From NCBI RefSeq assembly GCF_018129405.1, contig NZ_JAFCLP010000019.1, positions 62,001 through 126,000 of the forward strand: DNA of 64,000 bases, read 5' to 3'. Below, in pieces: positions 44,754 to 53,228 of the stretch (positions are counted from its first letter, which is position 1; every line of letters starts with the position of its first letter). The position numbers and the translations under genes are program-made. Below the pieces are notes generated by a model. That model saw only the letters and a program-made list of their open reading frames with translations. It was not told the origin of the DNA and made no database searches. Source of the DNA: Bradyrhizobium iriomotense (GTDB lineage Bacteria > Pseudomonadota > Alphaproteobacteria > Rhizobiales > Xanthobacteraceae).

Positions 44754-46112
44754 TCACCTACTCCCGTCCGGCCCCATCACGAGATCGGGCAGCCAGGTTG
44801 AAATCCCCGGCACGAAGCACAGCAGCAGCACCGCGAGCATCATCAGCAGCACGAAGGGCAGCGTGCCCCAGATCACCTCGCGCAGGGGAATATCCGGTGC
44901 GACGTTGCGGATCACGAAGATGTTGAGGCCGACCGGCGGATGGATCAGCCCCATCTCCATCACGATGGTCATGACCACGCCGAACCAGATGATATCGAAA
45001 TTGGCGGCGCGCAAGGGCGGCAGGATGATCGGCGCGGTCATCAGGATGATCGAGACCGGCGGCAGGAAGAAGCCGAGCACGACGACCATGACGAGGATCG
45101 CAAACAGCAGCTCCCAGCGCGGCAGATGCATCGCGACGATGGACTCGGCGACCGATTGCGAGATGTGCAGATAGCTCATCACGTAGGAATAGAGCAGCGA
45201 CATGCCGATGATCATCATCAGCATGGTCGATTCCCGGATCGTCGATTTCATGATGGGTGCAAGGTCGCTCGGCCGCCACACGCTGTAGATCGCCGCGATC
45301 AGCGCCAGCGCCAGCAGGCCTCCGAGGCCGGCCGTTTCCGACGGCGTGGCGTAGCCGCCATAGAGCGCAATCATGACGCCGGTGAGCAGCAGCACAAAGG
45401 GGATCACGCGCGGCAGCACGCTGAAGCGTTCGGCGAGCGTATACTCGTCGCGGGCCAGGATCGCAGCCTCGGGGCCACCGTTCTTGTAGATCGCTTCAGC
45501 CGTCTTGTATTCCTGGCGGAAGCGGATCACGGCATAGGCGCCGAACAGCGTGACCAGCAAGAGGCCCGGTCCGATGCCGGCGAGGAAGAGCCGTCCGAGC
45601 GACTTTTCGGCCGCGACCGCGAACAGGATCATGGTGATCGACGGCGGCAGCAAAATGCCGAGCGTGCCGCCGGCGGCGATGATGCCGGCAGCGAACCCGC
45701 CGGAATAGCCGCGCTTGCGCATCTCGGGAATGCCGGCCGAGCCGATCGCCGAGCAGGTCGCCGGGCTCGAGCCCGCCATCGCCGCGAACAGTGCGCAGGC
45801 AAACACGTTGGCAACGCCGAGGCCGCCGGGAACGCGATGCAGCCAGGCATGCAGCGCCAGATAGAGGTCCTGGCCGGCCCGCGACTTGCCGATCGCCGCG
45901 CCCTTGAGGATGAAGAGCGGGATCGACAGCAGCGTGATCGAGGCCATTTCCTCGTAGACGTTCTGCGTCACCGTATCGAGGGACGCCGTGGGCATGTAGA
46001 TGCCCATGAACACGACCGCGACCGCGCCGAGCGCGAACGCAATCGGCATGCCCGAGAACATGATGACCAGCGTCGCAATGCCGTAGGCTAGGCCGATCCC
46101 GAAAACGCTCAT
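44754..46112 (-). CDS. dctM: TRAP transporter large permease (DctM type), system 2
   Basis: This 452-residue polytopic permease has the same plan as system 1 but a longer central cytoplasmic loop (RFRQEYKTAEAIYKNGGPEA). Landmarks are SIPLFILKGAAIGKSRAGQD, GSSPATCSAIGSAGIPEMRK and GTLGILLPPSITMILFAVA. The start at 46112 overlaps the dctQ stop (ATGA), so the upstream frame is not used. Confidence 0.95.
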   Translation of the reverse strand: MSVFGIGLAYGIATLVIMFSGMPIAFALGAVAVVFMGIYMPTASLDTVTQNVYEEMASITLLSIPLFILKGAAIGKSRAGQDLYLALHAWLHRVPGGLGVANVFACALFAAMAGSSPATCSAIGSAGIPEMRKRGYSGGFAAGIIAAGGTLGILLPPSITMILFAVAAEKSLGRLFLAGIGPGLLLVTLFGAYAVIRFRQEYKTAEAIYKNGGPEAAILARDEYTLAERFSVLPRVIPFVLLLTGVMIALYGGYATPSETAGLGGLLALALIAAIYSVWRPSDLAPIMKSTIRESTMLMMIIGMSLLYSYVMSYLHISQSVAESIVAMHLPRWELLFAILVMVVVLGFFLPPVSIILMTAPIILPPLRAANFDIIWFGVVMTIVMEMGLIHPPVGLNIFVIRNVAPDIPLREVIWGTLPFVLLMMLAVLLLCFVPGISTWLPDLVMGPDGSR

Positions 46113-46663
46113 GGCCGCCGGCCTCCGGCAAAGGGCAGCGCGAGCTGCACGAGGATCTGGATGCAGAGCAGGCTCATGCCGAACGCCATCAGCGAATAGG
46201 GAATGGCAAGCGGCGGCGACCACATCGAATTCGAGACCTGGCCGTCGACATAGGCCTCGTGGGCCAGCGTCCAGGACTTCCAGGTGAAGAAGGCGCAGAA
46301 CAGGAACGTCGCGGCGTCGACCAGCCAGAGCCGGATCCTGTTGGCGAGCGGCGAGAGCAGGCCGACAAAGGCCTCGATGCCGATGTGACCGCGGTTCTGC
46401 TGCACATAGGCGGCGGTCATGAAGGTGGCGCCGACCAGCAGAAACACGGCGGCCTCGTCCTGCCAGTAATTGGCGGCCTTGAACAGCGCACGGCTGAGCA
46501 CGCTGTAGCTCAGGATGGCGCAGGCTGCGACCAGCGCGATCGCGGCAAACACGACGATGATGCTGTTGAGGATGGCGAGACCGCGATCGATCGCCGCCGC
46601 AGGGCCCGACCCTGCGGCAGCGCTCGTCTGGTCGTCACGATCCGGAAGCGGACCGTGGCTCAT
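46109..46663 (-). CDS. dctQ: TRAP transporter small permease (DctQ type), system 2
   Basis: This 184-residue protein has four hydrophobic helices and the segment YWQDEAAVFLLVGATFMTAA. Its start overlaps the dctP stop (46660-46663) and its stop overlaps dctM, so all three subunits are translationally coupled in order P-Q-M. Confidence 0.9.
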   Translation of the reverse strand: MSHGPLPDRDDQTSAAAGSGPAAAIDRGLAILNSIIVVFAAIALVAACAILSYSVLSRALFKAANYWQDEAAVFLLVGATFMTAAYVQQNRGHIGIEAFVGLLSPLANRIRLWLVDAATFLFCAFFTWKSWTLAHEAYVDGQVSNSMWSPPLAIPYSLMAFGMSLLCIQILVQLALPFAGGRRP

Positions 46664-47682
46664 GCCGCAACGTCGGTGGCGAGCTTGAGCAGGTTGGCCG
46701 AGGTCGCGGTCTTGGCGCCGTAATCCTTCCAGGCGGTGTCACGGGCGATGTCGCGCCACTTGCCGACGGTCGCGGCATCGAGCACCGAGACCTTGGCGCC
46801 GGCCTTCTCGTAGACCTTGGCGACCTCGACGTCGTCGTCCTGCGCGCCCTTGCGGCCGAAGGCTTCGAGCTCCTGACCCACGGTGAGCAGCACGTCCTGC
46901 TGGTTCTTCGGCAGCTTGTCGAAGATCGCCTTCGACATCATCAAGGGCTCGAGCATGAACCAGTAGGAGGCCCCTGCGCCCGAGGTCAGCGACTTCGCGA
47001 CCTCTTCGAGGCGGAACGAGATCAGGCTGGTGGAGGAGGTGATGCCGGCATCGCACGCGCCGGTCTGCATCGCCGCGTAGATCTCGTTCGACGGCACCGA
47101 CAGCACCGAGGCGCCGGCGGTCTGGAGCACCATGTCCATCTCGCGCGAGCCGCCGCGCACCTTCATGCCCTTGGCATCTTCAGGGGCGACGATCGGCTTG
47201 GAGCGGCTGGCGACGCCGCCGGCCTGCCAGACCCAGGTGAGCAGGATGATGCCCTTGTCGGCAAGAAAATCGGTCAGCGCCTTGCCGACCGGCTCCTTCT
47301 TCCAACGCAGGCCCTGGTCGTAGGTGGTCACGAGGCCCGGCATCAGGCCGATATTGGTCTCGGGCAGCTCGCCGCCGGCATAGGGCATCGGATAGAGCGA
47401 GATGTCGAGCGCGCCCTTGCGCATCGCGGAGAACTGCGCGTTGGTCTTGATCAGCGAGGAGTTCGGATAGATCTCGGCGGCGATGTCGCCATTGCTGCGC
47501 TTACTGACTTCAGCGGCGAACATGCGGCAGAGACGGTCGCGGAAATCGCCCTTGTCGATGGTGCCGCCCGGGAATTGATGCGAGATCTTCAGCGTGGTGG
47601 CGGCATGCGCGGTTCCGGTCCCGAAGCGCAAGATAGCGGGTGCTGCGACGGCGGTCGCGATCAGATGGCGGCGCGTAATCAT
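46660..47682 (-). CDS. dctP: TRAP transporter substrate-binding protein (DctP type), system 2
   Basis: This 340-residue periplasmic binding protein has a signal peptide with TRRHLIATAVAAPAILRFG (possible Tat). Family blocks include GMKVRGGSREMDMVLQTAGA (the substrate-binding Arg) and IYAAMQTGACDAGITSSTSL. It is the first gene of a three-gene operon. Its sequence is clearly different from system 1, so the substrates probably differ. Confidence 0.93.
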   Translation of the reverse strand: MITRRHLIATAVAAPAILRFGTGTAHAATTLKISHQFPGGTIDKGDFRDRLCRMFAAEVSKRSNGDIAAEIYPNSSLIKTNAQFSAMRKGALDISLYPMPYAGGELPETNIGLMPGLVTTYDQGLRWKKEPVGKALTDFLADKGIILLTWVWQAGGVASRSKPIVAPEDAKGMKVRGGSREMDMVLQTAGASVLSVPSNEIYAAMQTGACDAGITSSTSLISFRLEEVAKSLTSGAGASYWFMLEPLMMSKAIFDKLPKNQQDVLLTVGQELEAFGRKGAQDDDVEVAKVYEKAGAKVSVLDAATVGKWRDIARDTAWKDYGAKTATSANLLKLATDVAA

Positions 47683-48015
47683 GGTGTCATCCCCTTGGAC
47701 TGTTCTTGTTGGTGTGATTTGGGTCGGGTCTTGTCAGACCGGCGTTCAGGCCCATCCTAGCCGGTCTTTCACCCGATATTCTCTCATCTGATAGTTCGAG
47801 ACCGAATGCCGCGGCAAGTGCCGGTCGTGCTGCGCTGCACACTTGCCGTTCTGCTGCTCCGGATGGAGGTCGGATAGCGCGGGTGTGATTGCGGCGAATG
47901 CGCGGTGGTCTGGAGAAATTTATCGGCGAGGCCGTAACAAGTCAGGCCGTCGATCCGACGAGATCAAATAGCGGCGTCCGTCGCTGACAACACCATCTCG
48001 AAGGGAAGATGATCC
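47683..48015. other. Intergenic region upstream of the MXKDX protein
   Basis: Apart from promoter regions for the divergent neighbours I see nothing. Arms GACCGGC and GCCGGTC around 47738-47766 could form a short hairpin near the dctP start. Confidence 0.4.
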
Positions 48016-48258
48016 ATGACCATTCGTACCCGTATCGCGCTCGGCGTCTCGGCTGCCGTTCTCTCGCTTGGCCTCGCGCTGTCGCCGGCCGCCTTTGCCC
48101 AGGACAAGATGGGCAAGGACGACGGCATGATGAAGAAGGACACGATGTCCAAGGACGGCATGAAGAAGGATGCCATGTCCAAGGACGACGGCATGAAGAA
48201 GGATCACATGTCGAAGGACGGGATGAAGAAAGACGACGGGATGATGAAGAAGAACTGA
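48016..48258 (+). CDS. Secreted pentapeptide MXKDX repeat protein
   Basis: An 80-residue protein with a signal peptide (ALGVSAAVLSLGLALSPAAF, cleavage near AQD) and a mature part made of repeats such as KDGMKKDAMSKDDGMKKDHM. The pattern Met-x-Lys-Asp-x matches the named MXKDX repeat family of small periplasmic proteins. The Met and Asp content would suit copper or other metal binding, but this is inference. A GGAAG motif precedes the start. Confidence 0.85.
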   Translation: MTIRTRIALGVSAAVLSLGLALSPAAFAQDKMGKDDGMMKKDTMSKDGMKKDAMSKDDGMKKDHMSKDGMKKDDGMMKKN

Positions 48259-48314
48259 TCGTCTGTCGTCACCGGCGCGCGTGCGAAAGCAGACGCGCGC
48301 TCGGAAGAGTCCGG

Positions 48315-48337
48315 GGGGCGGTCACATGGACCGCCCC
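48315..48337 (+). terminator. Possible terminator hairpin after the MXKDX gene
   Basis: GGGGCGGTC (48315-48323) and GACCGCCCC (48329-48337) form a perfect 9-bp stem around ACATG. There is no T-run, so it may be a weak terminator. Confidence 0.5.
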
Positions 48338-48351
48338 GACATGATGTCTCC

Positions 48352-48420
48352 GTTCAATTTCAATTGAACGTGACTTCCGAACGCTACTTTGTGAACGTTA
48401 CTTCTGCACGTTACTTGCGC
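48352..48420. repeat. Palindrome and degenerate tandem repeats at the DUF6481 gene end
   Basis: GTTCAATT/AATTGAAC (48352-48369) is followed by four degenerate 13-14-bp units (GAACGTGACTTCC, GAACGCTACTTTGT, GAACGTTACTTCT, GCACGTTACTTGC). The last unit carries the stop codon of the minus-strand gene at 48411. Confidence 0.55.
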
Positions 48421-48758
48421 TTGGCCTTGCGGGCGGCGTAGCGGGCGTCGCGCTTGGCTTTCTGCTCGGCCTCGAGCGCAGCTTGCCTGGCGACCGCTTC
48501 CTCCGCTTCGCGCGCGATCCGCGCGGCTTCGGCGGCCTTGGCTTCCTCCTCGATGCGCTTCTGCTCGGCCCTTTCCGCCTCGCGCGCGGCCTTTGCCTCG
48601 GCGCGCTTGGCCGCAAGAGCCTCGCGTTCGGCGCGGCGCGCCGCCACCGCCGGATCGTCGTGGCCCGGCTGCGACTTGAATTTGTTCAAAAGATTTTTGC
48701 GTGCGTCCTGCGCCGCCTTTTGCCGGTCTGCGAAGCCGGGTTCCCTGAATCCACTCAT
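48411..48758 (-). CDS. DUF6481-like coiled-coil protein
   Basis: A 115-residue, strongly helical, Ala/Arg/Glu-rich protein. The first 35 residues (MSGFREPGFADRQKAAQDAR, then KNLLNKFKSQPG) match the N-terminal signature of the small alphaproteobacterial family DUF6481; the rest is one long coiled coil. Function unknown. It could also be called a generic TolA-like coiled coil. Confidence 0.75.
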   Translation of the reverse strand: MSGFREPGFADRQKAAQDARKNLLNKFKSQPGHDDPAVAARRAEREALAAKRAEAKAAREAERAEQKRIEEEAKAAEAARIAREAEEAVARQAALEAEQKAKRDARYAARKAKRK

Positions 48759-49025
48759 CGACGAGCCTTGTCTTCCTCGCTTTCAATCCTACATCAGTGC
48801 CTGTTGGTACGTCGGCTGGGCATAGCAGGCGCAACGCGACGCAGAAGCGTGTACATCGACGCGCGTCGCGAAGCCACCCATAATCGCAGCCGATCAGGTA
48901 GACGAAAAATCGCTCCCCCGACGATCTCTCGTAGCCCCGAAAAACTGCCGAATTGTGATGTCCCTCATAGTGGGCGCCCTGACGCAACGCCTAGCGTCCG
49001 CCCCAATTCGAGACGGAGCACGGGC

Positions 49026-49262
49026 ATGACCATCTTCCGGCTGAGCCTCAAGGCGCTCGCGCTCATCCTCGTGGTGGCGGCGCTGGCGGGTGCCGCACTG
49101 CTGTTTGCCCGTCCACAACCGATCGAGAACACCGTCCTGGGCGCCGACTGGGAGTGCAGCCAGACCGCCTTCGTGCTCACGACCTGCGCACCGCGGGCCC
49201 GCGAGGCGATCCCGGCTGTCGAAACCTCGCGCAAGGATGCGATCCGCCAGACCCGGGGCTGA
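49026..49262 (+). CDS. Small single-span exported/membrane protein
   Basis: A 78-residue protein with an N-terminal helix (LALILVVAALAGAALLFARP) followed by a segment with two cysteines (DWECSQTAFVLTTCAPR) that could form a periplasmic disulphide loop. The ATG at 49026 is preferred since the upstream frame lies in an intergenic region. Function unknown. Confidence 0.65.
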   Translation: MTIFRLSLKALALILVVAALAGAALLFARPQPIENTVLGADWECSQTAFVLTTCAPRAREAIPAVETSRKDAIRQTRG

Positions 49263-49338
49263 GCCGGAAGGGTCGGCCGGGATGTGACGCCACGCCGCAG
49301 AGGTGATAAAGCCGACTGACCCGTGCGATCAGGTTGTC

Positions 49339-49563
49339 ATGTCGAGCCCTGCGTCCAAGCCCGAACCGGGCGAGAAGCCCAAATCCCCGCCAAGACCTCA
49401 ACCCGGCGATAACCGCCGCGGCGCCATCGCCGGCCTGATCATCGCGCTTCTGATCCTTGGAATCGGCTGGTGGCTCGCCCGCGATCTCACCTCGGCCAGC
49501 AAGATGCAGGACTGCCTGATGTCGGGACGGAGCAATTGCAACGTCATCGAACCGGCTCGCTAG
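49339..49563 (+). CDS. Small single-span membrane protein
   Basis: A 74-residue protein with a Pro/Lys-rich cytoplasmic N-terminus, one helix (GAIAGLIIALLILGIGWWLA) and a short tail with two cysteines (MQDCLMSGRSNCNVIEPAR). The CX7C pattern after a helix also occurs in the small protein ending at 49262, so the two neighbours may be functionally linked. The start at 49339 is preferred. Confidence 0.65.
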   Translation: MSSPASKPEPGEKPKSPPRPQPGDNRRGAIAGLIIALLILGIGWWLARDLTSASKMQDCLMSGRSNCNVIEPAR

Positions 49564-49635
49564 CGGCGCTCGGCTCTGCCCCTTGCAGCCCCGTCGGGCC
49601 GAAAAATTGCCGTGATCTTAATCATTTGTAACGGG

Positions 49636-49659
49636 ACTTGGCCGATCACTTGGCCGATC
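49636..49659 (+). repeat. Perfect 12-bp tandem duplication in a promoter region
   Basis: ACTTGGCCGATC occurs twice in direct succession, about 100 bp upstream of the start at 49760. It may be a duplicated regulator site or a simple slippage product. Confidence 0.6.
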
Positions 49660-49759
49660 AAGCAGGTCAGTCATGTCAGCCGGCATCACCCCGGCGCGAG
49701 GCGAATCGTCTATCGCGCAAGGGACCACGGCAAGCGAGAGAGTAGGGGGGCAAGCACGC

Positions 49760-50542
49760 ATGAGTGCGTCCAGCCGCAAGAAGATCATCATTCCCTTGGT
49801 TTCGGCCATGTCATTGCTCGCGCTTTCGGCGCAGGCTCAGGAAGCCAGGCCGCCCAGGGACGCCGGCCAGTTGCCGGACCGGCCCGCCGCCGGCGCGCCG
49901 CCCCAGACCAATCAGAACATGCGCAAGGGTCCTCCGCCGCAGCAGGCGGCCCGGCCCGCGCCGCAGCTCGGCGGCCAGCCTCATGCTGGCGGCCCCGGTC
50001 CCGGCCCGCACAATGCTGGCGGCCCGCCGCCCGGCCGCAACTACGCGCGTGGCCCCGCGCCGGCGCGCGACTGGGGCGGGCATGCCTATCGCGGCAACCT
50101 CGCCTGGGACGGCGGGCGCTGGCGCCACGAAGTCCATAACGGCCGCTCGGGCTGGTGGTGGGACGTCGGCGGCGTCTGGTACTATTATCCGCAGCGGATG
50201 GCCGGTCCGCCCGCCTACATCTCGGAGGAGTATTACGACGACGTGCCGGTGGCCTATGCCCCTGCGCCGCCTCCGGTCGCCTACGAACCGCCACCTCCGC
50301 CGCCGCCGGCGGATCCCGGCGCAAGCGCGCTTGGCGGCGCCATTGTCGGCGGTGTGCTTGGTGGACTGATCTCGGGCAACGCAACGGGGGCCGCTGCAGG
50401 TGCGGTTCTCGGCGGCGCCACCGGCGCGATCGCCGGCGCGACGGCAGCCTCGCGCCCCGGCTATTATCTCGCCGAGGGCAATTGCTACTACCGCTATCCG
50501 AACGGACAGTATGTGCAGGCCGATCCGCGCGCGTGCTACTGA
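49760..50542 (+). CDS. Secreted Pro/Gly-rich protein with a glycine-zipper region
   Basis: A 260-residue protein with a signal peptide (KIIIPLVSAMSLLALSAQAQ), a Pro/Gln/Gly-rich region, a Trp/Tyr-rich ordered segment (LAWDGGRWRHEVHNGRSGWW), a run of seven prolines (EPPPPPPPADPG), a glycine zipper (GGAIVGGVLGGLISGNATG, then AVLGGATGAIAG) that may associate with the outer membrane, and a C-terminal CYYRYPNGQYVQADPRACY. The seven-proline run should depend on EF-P, whose gene is in this window. GTAGGGGGG precedes the start and a strong terminator follows. Confidence 0.85.
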   Translation: MSASSRKKIIIPLVSAMSLLALSAQAQEARPPRDAGQLPDRPAAGAPPQTNQNMRKGPPPQQAARPAPQLGGQPHAGGPGPGPHNAGGPPPGRNYARGPAPARDWGGHAYRGNLAWDGGRWRHEVHNGRSGWWWDVGGVWYYYPQRMAGPPAYISEEYYDDVPVAYAPAPPPVAYEPPPPPPPADPGASALGGAIVGGVLGGLISGNATGAAAGAVLGGATGAIAGATAASRPGYYLAEGNCYYRYPNGQYVQADPRACY

Positions 50543-50570
50543 AGCTTCTGCGCAGGATGTGAAACCGAAG

Positions 50571-50596
50571 AGGCGGGCGAAAGGCCCGCCTTTTTT
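50571..50596 (+). terminator. Intrinsic terminator
   Basis: AGGCGGGC (50571-50578) pairs with GCCCGCCT (50584-50591) around GAAAG, followed by TTTTT. It ends the Pro/Gly-rich protein gene. Confidence 0.92.
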
Positions 50597-50647
50597 GTTG
50601 GCCGGTCGATCCGGTTGCGCGCGGATGAGGGCTGATCGCCTCGCGCG

Positions 50648-50809
50648 TCAGGCTACCAGCCAGTTGAAGAATGCCATCGCGCCCCAGACGAGGCCTGCGA
50701 TCCAGGCCAGCGTCACCAGACCAATCGTCGCAAGACACACGATGCCGAACAGGTCGGACTTCTGGCGCTGTGTCGGGACCCTGGCTTCGGCGGTTGCTTC
50801 CTGTGTCAT
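50648..50809 (-). CDS. Small single-span membrane protein
   Basis: A 53-residue protein (MTQEATAEARVPTQRQKSDL, then a helix IVCLATIGLVTLAWIAGLVW and a short end). GGAGGT precedes the ATG at 50809. It resembles the protein at 27446-27667 in layout: a charged N-terminus, then a C-terminal hydrophobic segment ending in Trp. It is convergent with the Pro/Gly-rich gene. Confidence 0.65.
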   Translation of the reverse strand: MTQEATAEARVPTQRQKSDLFGIVCLATIGLVTLAWIAGLVWGAMAFFNWLVA

Positions 50810-51071
50810 GACGGGACCTCCCACGCCGTCTCGCGCTCCCAAGGGAAGCGCTGAGGTACTGTTTAGCGCGGGAGGCCGTGCGCAGGCTGTGACGCAATTC
50901 ACAGATCGCCCGGAATGAAGCCGGACACCTGCCACGAGGACGCGTCTGAAACCGCGAGTGCAATTTCCCTGGTGCCACAATCGAAGCGTGTCAGAATGGC
51001 CTATGACATCCGCAATCATACGGACGAAATTGCCACGCACTTGTCCAGATCGGGCGGCTACAATCGGCTTC

Positions 51072-51224
51072 ATGTGCAACAAGTACGACCCGCAGCACGA
51101 AGCCGAGGCCGCAATGAAGCGCGCCGCGGCGGCCGAAGGCGCCGACCGGCAACGCCTGATCGAGCTCGCCATCGCCTGGCATCAGCTTGCCCGCGAGCGG
51201 CGCGAAGAGGAGCCGACGGAGTAG
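51072..51224 (+). CDS. 50-residue hypothetical protein
   Basis: An acidic helical protein (MCNKYDPQHEAEAAMKRAAA, then RLIELAIAWHQLARERREEE). No strong ribosome-binding site lies before the ATG at 51072; an upstream in-frame ATG at 50958 seems less likely. It lies in a repeat-bearing area. Function unknown. Confidence 0.45.
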   Translation: MCNKYDPQHEAEAAMKRAAAAEGADRQRLIELAIAWHQLARERREEEPTE

Positions 51225-51271
51225 CGGGCGCGCAAGCGATCAGCGCCACGGCAATCTCATCTTAACATTTG

Positions 51272-51345
51272 CGCAGCGCTGATTCTCGCGGTCGCGATTC
51301 GTGCTATGCGAACGAAGCGGAGTCGGATCGTGAACAAACAAAAGG
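51272..51345. repeat. Diverged third copy of the GATTCGTTCT-type repeat
   Basis: GCGCAGCGCTGATTCTCGCG, then GATTCGTGCTATGCGAACGAAG and GAGTCGGATCGTGAACAAA, resembling the copies at 22623-22690 and 22815-22884 with many substitutions. Confidence 0.6.
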
Positions 51346-51502
51346 CCGCCGAAGGAGCCTGGTGTTGTCACGCGGCTTCGCTGTCCTCCTTGCGCAGTCT
51401 CAACGATGCAGACGCATCTTCGTTGCACGGCGTAGCGCGCCGCAGTTTGGACCCCGGAGGCGCGCCGGACGTTGAAGGAGAGTTGCAGCTGACAAAAGTC
51501 AT

Positions 51503-52780
51503 ATGGAGACCATCAAGGCCTATCTGGAGCGCAAGCGCGACGAGCTCAGGTTGCTCAATGGCTGCCTGAGCAGCCCGCGACATGTGCCGTGTCCGCGCTC
51601 GGTGGACGAGGTCATCAGGGCGAAATTCCAGCTGACCGCCGCGCTGCGCGCCGAGCATGCGCTGCAGGACTGGAAGGCGACGGAGACGTCGTGGTCGGCC
51701 ACGGCGTCTCCGACCAGCGGTCCGTTCACCTTCAGCTACGACTATCAGCGCGCGGATCTGAAGGTGAACGGACCCTCGTTCTATGAACGCGAGCCCGGCT
51801 GCAGCAGCGAGACGATCTATACCGCCTCCGGCATGGCCGCGATCTCGGCCCTGTTGTTTGCCGCGACCCGGATCGTCGCCAGCGCTGACATGCTGGTCCT
51901 GCCGGGCTCCTACGGCGAGACGCTCGAGCTGATCGAGCGCTTCGTCCCGGATCTGCGGCTCGTCACGTTGAGTTTGCCGCGGTCCGATGCCTTGGCTCCG
52001 GCCGGCGCGCCGCGAATTCTTCTGCTGGATTCCTGCGTCTCCGCGGGCGCGTTCGAAGCGGCGCTGCGCCGCGACGGTTCAGCGTTCGATCTCCTGATCT
52101 TCGACACGACATGCTTTGCCGGCCGATCCGGCCGCATCCGGCGTGTCCTGCGCTGGGCAAGGCGAAGCGGAATCCCCGTCGTGATGGTACGAAGCCACAC
52201 CAAGCTCGATTCTCTCGGCGCGGAATACGGCCGGCTCGGCTCTGCGGTGTTCGTCGGCTGGAGCGAGGAGGGCGCCGAACATTCGTTGTCCGAGCGCCTC
52301 GCGGCGGAGACGCGCGACGCCGTGCGGCTTCTCGGCGGCGCGGCGCTGCCGGCGCATTTTCCGCCCTTCGTGGGCACGGCGGCCTATTGGACCTCAACAA
52401 GGAGGCGCGTCGCAGCCATCCTTCGTAACGGCCGCCATGCGGCCAGGCGCTTTGCGCGTGAGCTCGAAGAGCTCTCGGCCGAGCTCCACTTCACCCACGG
52501 CCTCTACGTCACGCTTCGCAGCAGGCGCTGCCTCGATGAGGCCAGCGCGCGGCACGCCGCAGACGCAATGAGCCACGATCTCGGCCGGGACGGCTTCCCG
52601 ATCCGCCATGCCGGCAGCTTCGGCTTCGACTTCGCCGCGACGGAATGGTTTCACAATGCGACGACGCACGAATACAGCGTCCGGGTCGCGGTGCCGGATC
52701 TGCCGACCGAGCTGTGGGATGATCTGGCCGCGGCGATTGCAGGGTGGTGGCGGGCGCACCAGTCGGCGGACGGGGAATGA
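51503..52780 (+). CDS. PLP-dependent transferase-like protein, orphan
   Basis: A 425-residue protein with the large-domain pattern of fold-type I PLP enzymes: TASGMAAISALLFAATR near 108 (cofactor phosphate region), LLIFDTTCFAGRS near 198 (the Asp that contacts the pyridine N) and VRSHTKLDSLGAEYGRLG near 232 with the candidate Schiff-base Lys in SHTK. This resembles the cystathionine synthase/lyase or aspartate aminotransferase fold, but I cannot place it in a subfamily. There is no pathway neighbour; it sits between repeats. It may have been acquired. Substrate unknown. Confidence 0.65.
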   Translation: METIKAYLERKRDELRLLNGCLSSPRHVPCPRSVDEVIRAKFQLTAALRAEHALQDWKATETSWSATASPTSGPFTFSYDYQRADLKVNGPSFYEREPGCSSETIYTASGMAAISALLFAATRIVASADMLVLPGSYGETLELIERFVPDLRLVTLSLPRSDALAPAGAPRILLLDSCVSAGAFEAALRRDGSAFDLLIFDTTCFAGRSGRIRRVLRWARRSGIPVVMVRSHTKLDSLGAEYGRLGSAVFVGWSEEGAEHSLSERLAAETRDAVRLLGGAALPAHFPPFVGTAAYWTSTRRRVAAILRNGRHAARRFARELEELSAELHFTHGLYVTLRSRRCLDEASARHAADAMSHDLGRDGFPIRHAGSFGFDFAATEWFHNATTHEYSVRVAVPDLPTELWDDLAAAIAGWWRAHQSADGE

Positions 52781-52803
52781 TGCGCAGGCGGCGCACCTTA
52801 GAA

Positions 52804-53064
52804 TCAATCGATCGCCAGACACTGCTCCAGGGGCTGCTTCTCCGAGAGCGGCTTCTGGTGATTGCCTCGCGACCACGCCTGAACGGCGAAGGCGAGTTGA
52901 TGCTGGCTAATGGCCGCGTCCGCGATGGACGCCCGCGCCGTCTCGATACGTTTTGCAATCCCGCCGGAGTTCACATCCACGGTCGCGTCGATTGCCAAAA
53001 ACGAAATTGCGAGGACGGCCACGGCTGATGCGATGGCCATTCTTGTCCACTCGGATGGTGGCAT
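52804..53064 (-). CDS. Small exported or membrane-anchored protein
   Basis: An 86-residue protein with an N-terminal hydrophobic helix (MAIASAVAVLAISFLAIDA) and a helical polar remainder ending ...LEQCLAID. GAAGGA lies before the ATG at 53064. Function unknown. Confidence 0.55.
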   Translation of the reverse strand: MPPSEWTRMAIASAVAVLAISFLAIDATVDVNSGGIAKRIETARASIADAAISQHQLAFAVQAWSRGNHQKPLSEKQPLEQCLAID

Positions 53065-53228
53065 CGGGGTCCTTCTCGGGCGTACGTCGCCCGGCGCATA
53101 GATAGGGCTGATGTGCCCGGTTCAAAGGCCAAGCCACGCGTTCGTGAAGGGCGATGGATTGGCAACCGAGCGTCTTGTGGCTGGCGTTGGGCGAGATAGA
53201 CCGGGAAGGCAAGTGCGAGCCCACCGGT

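Noticed and set aside
48103-48255. Repeated units that could suggest a CRISPR array
   Set aside because: The repeats are in frame and encode the MXKDX protein; there are no unique spacers.
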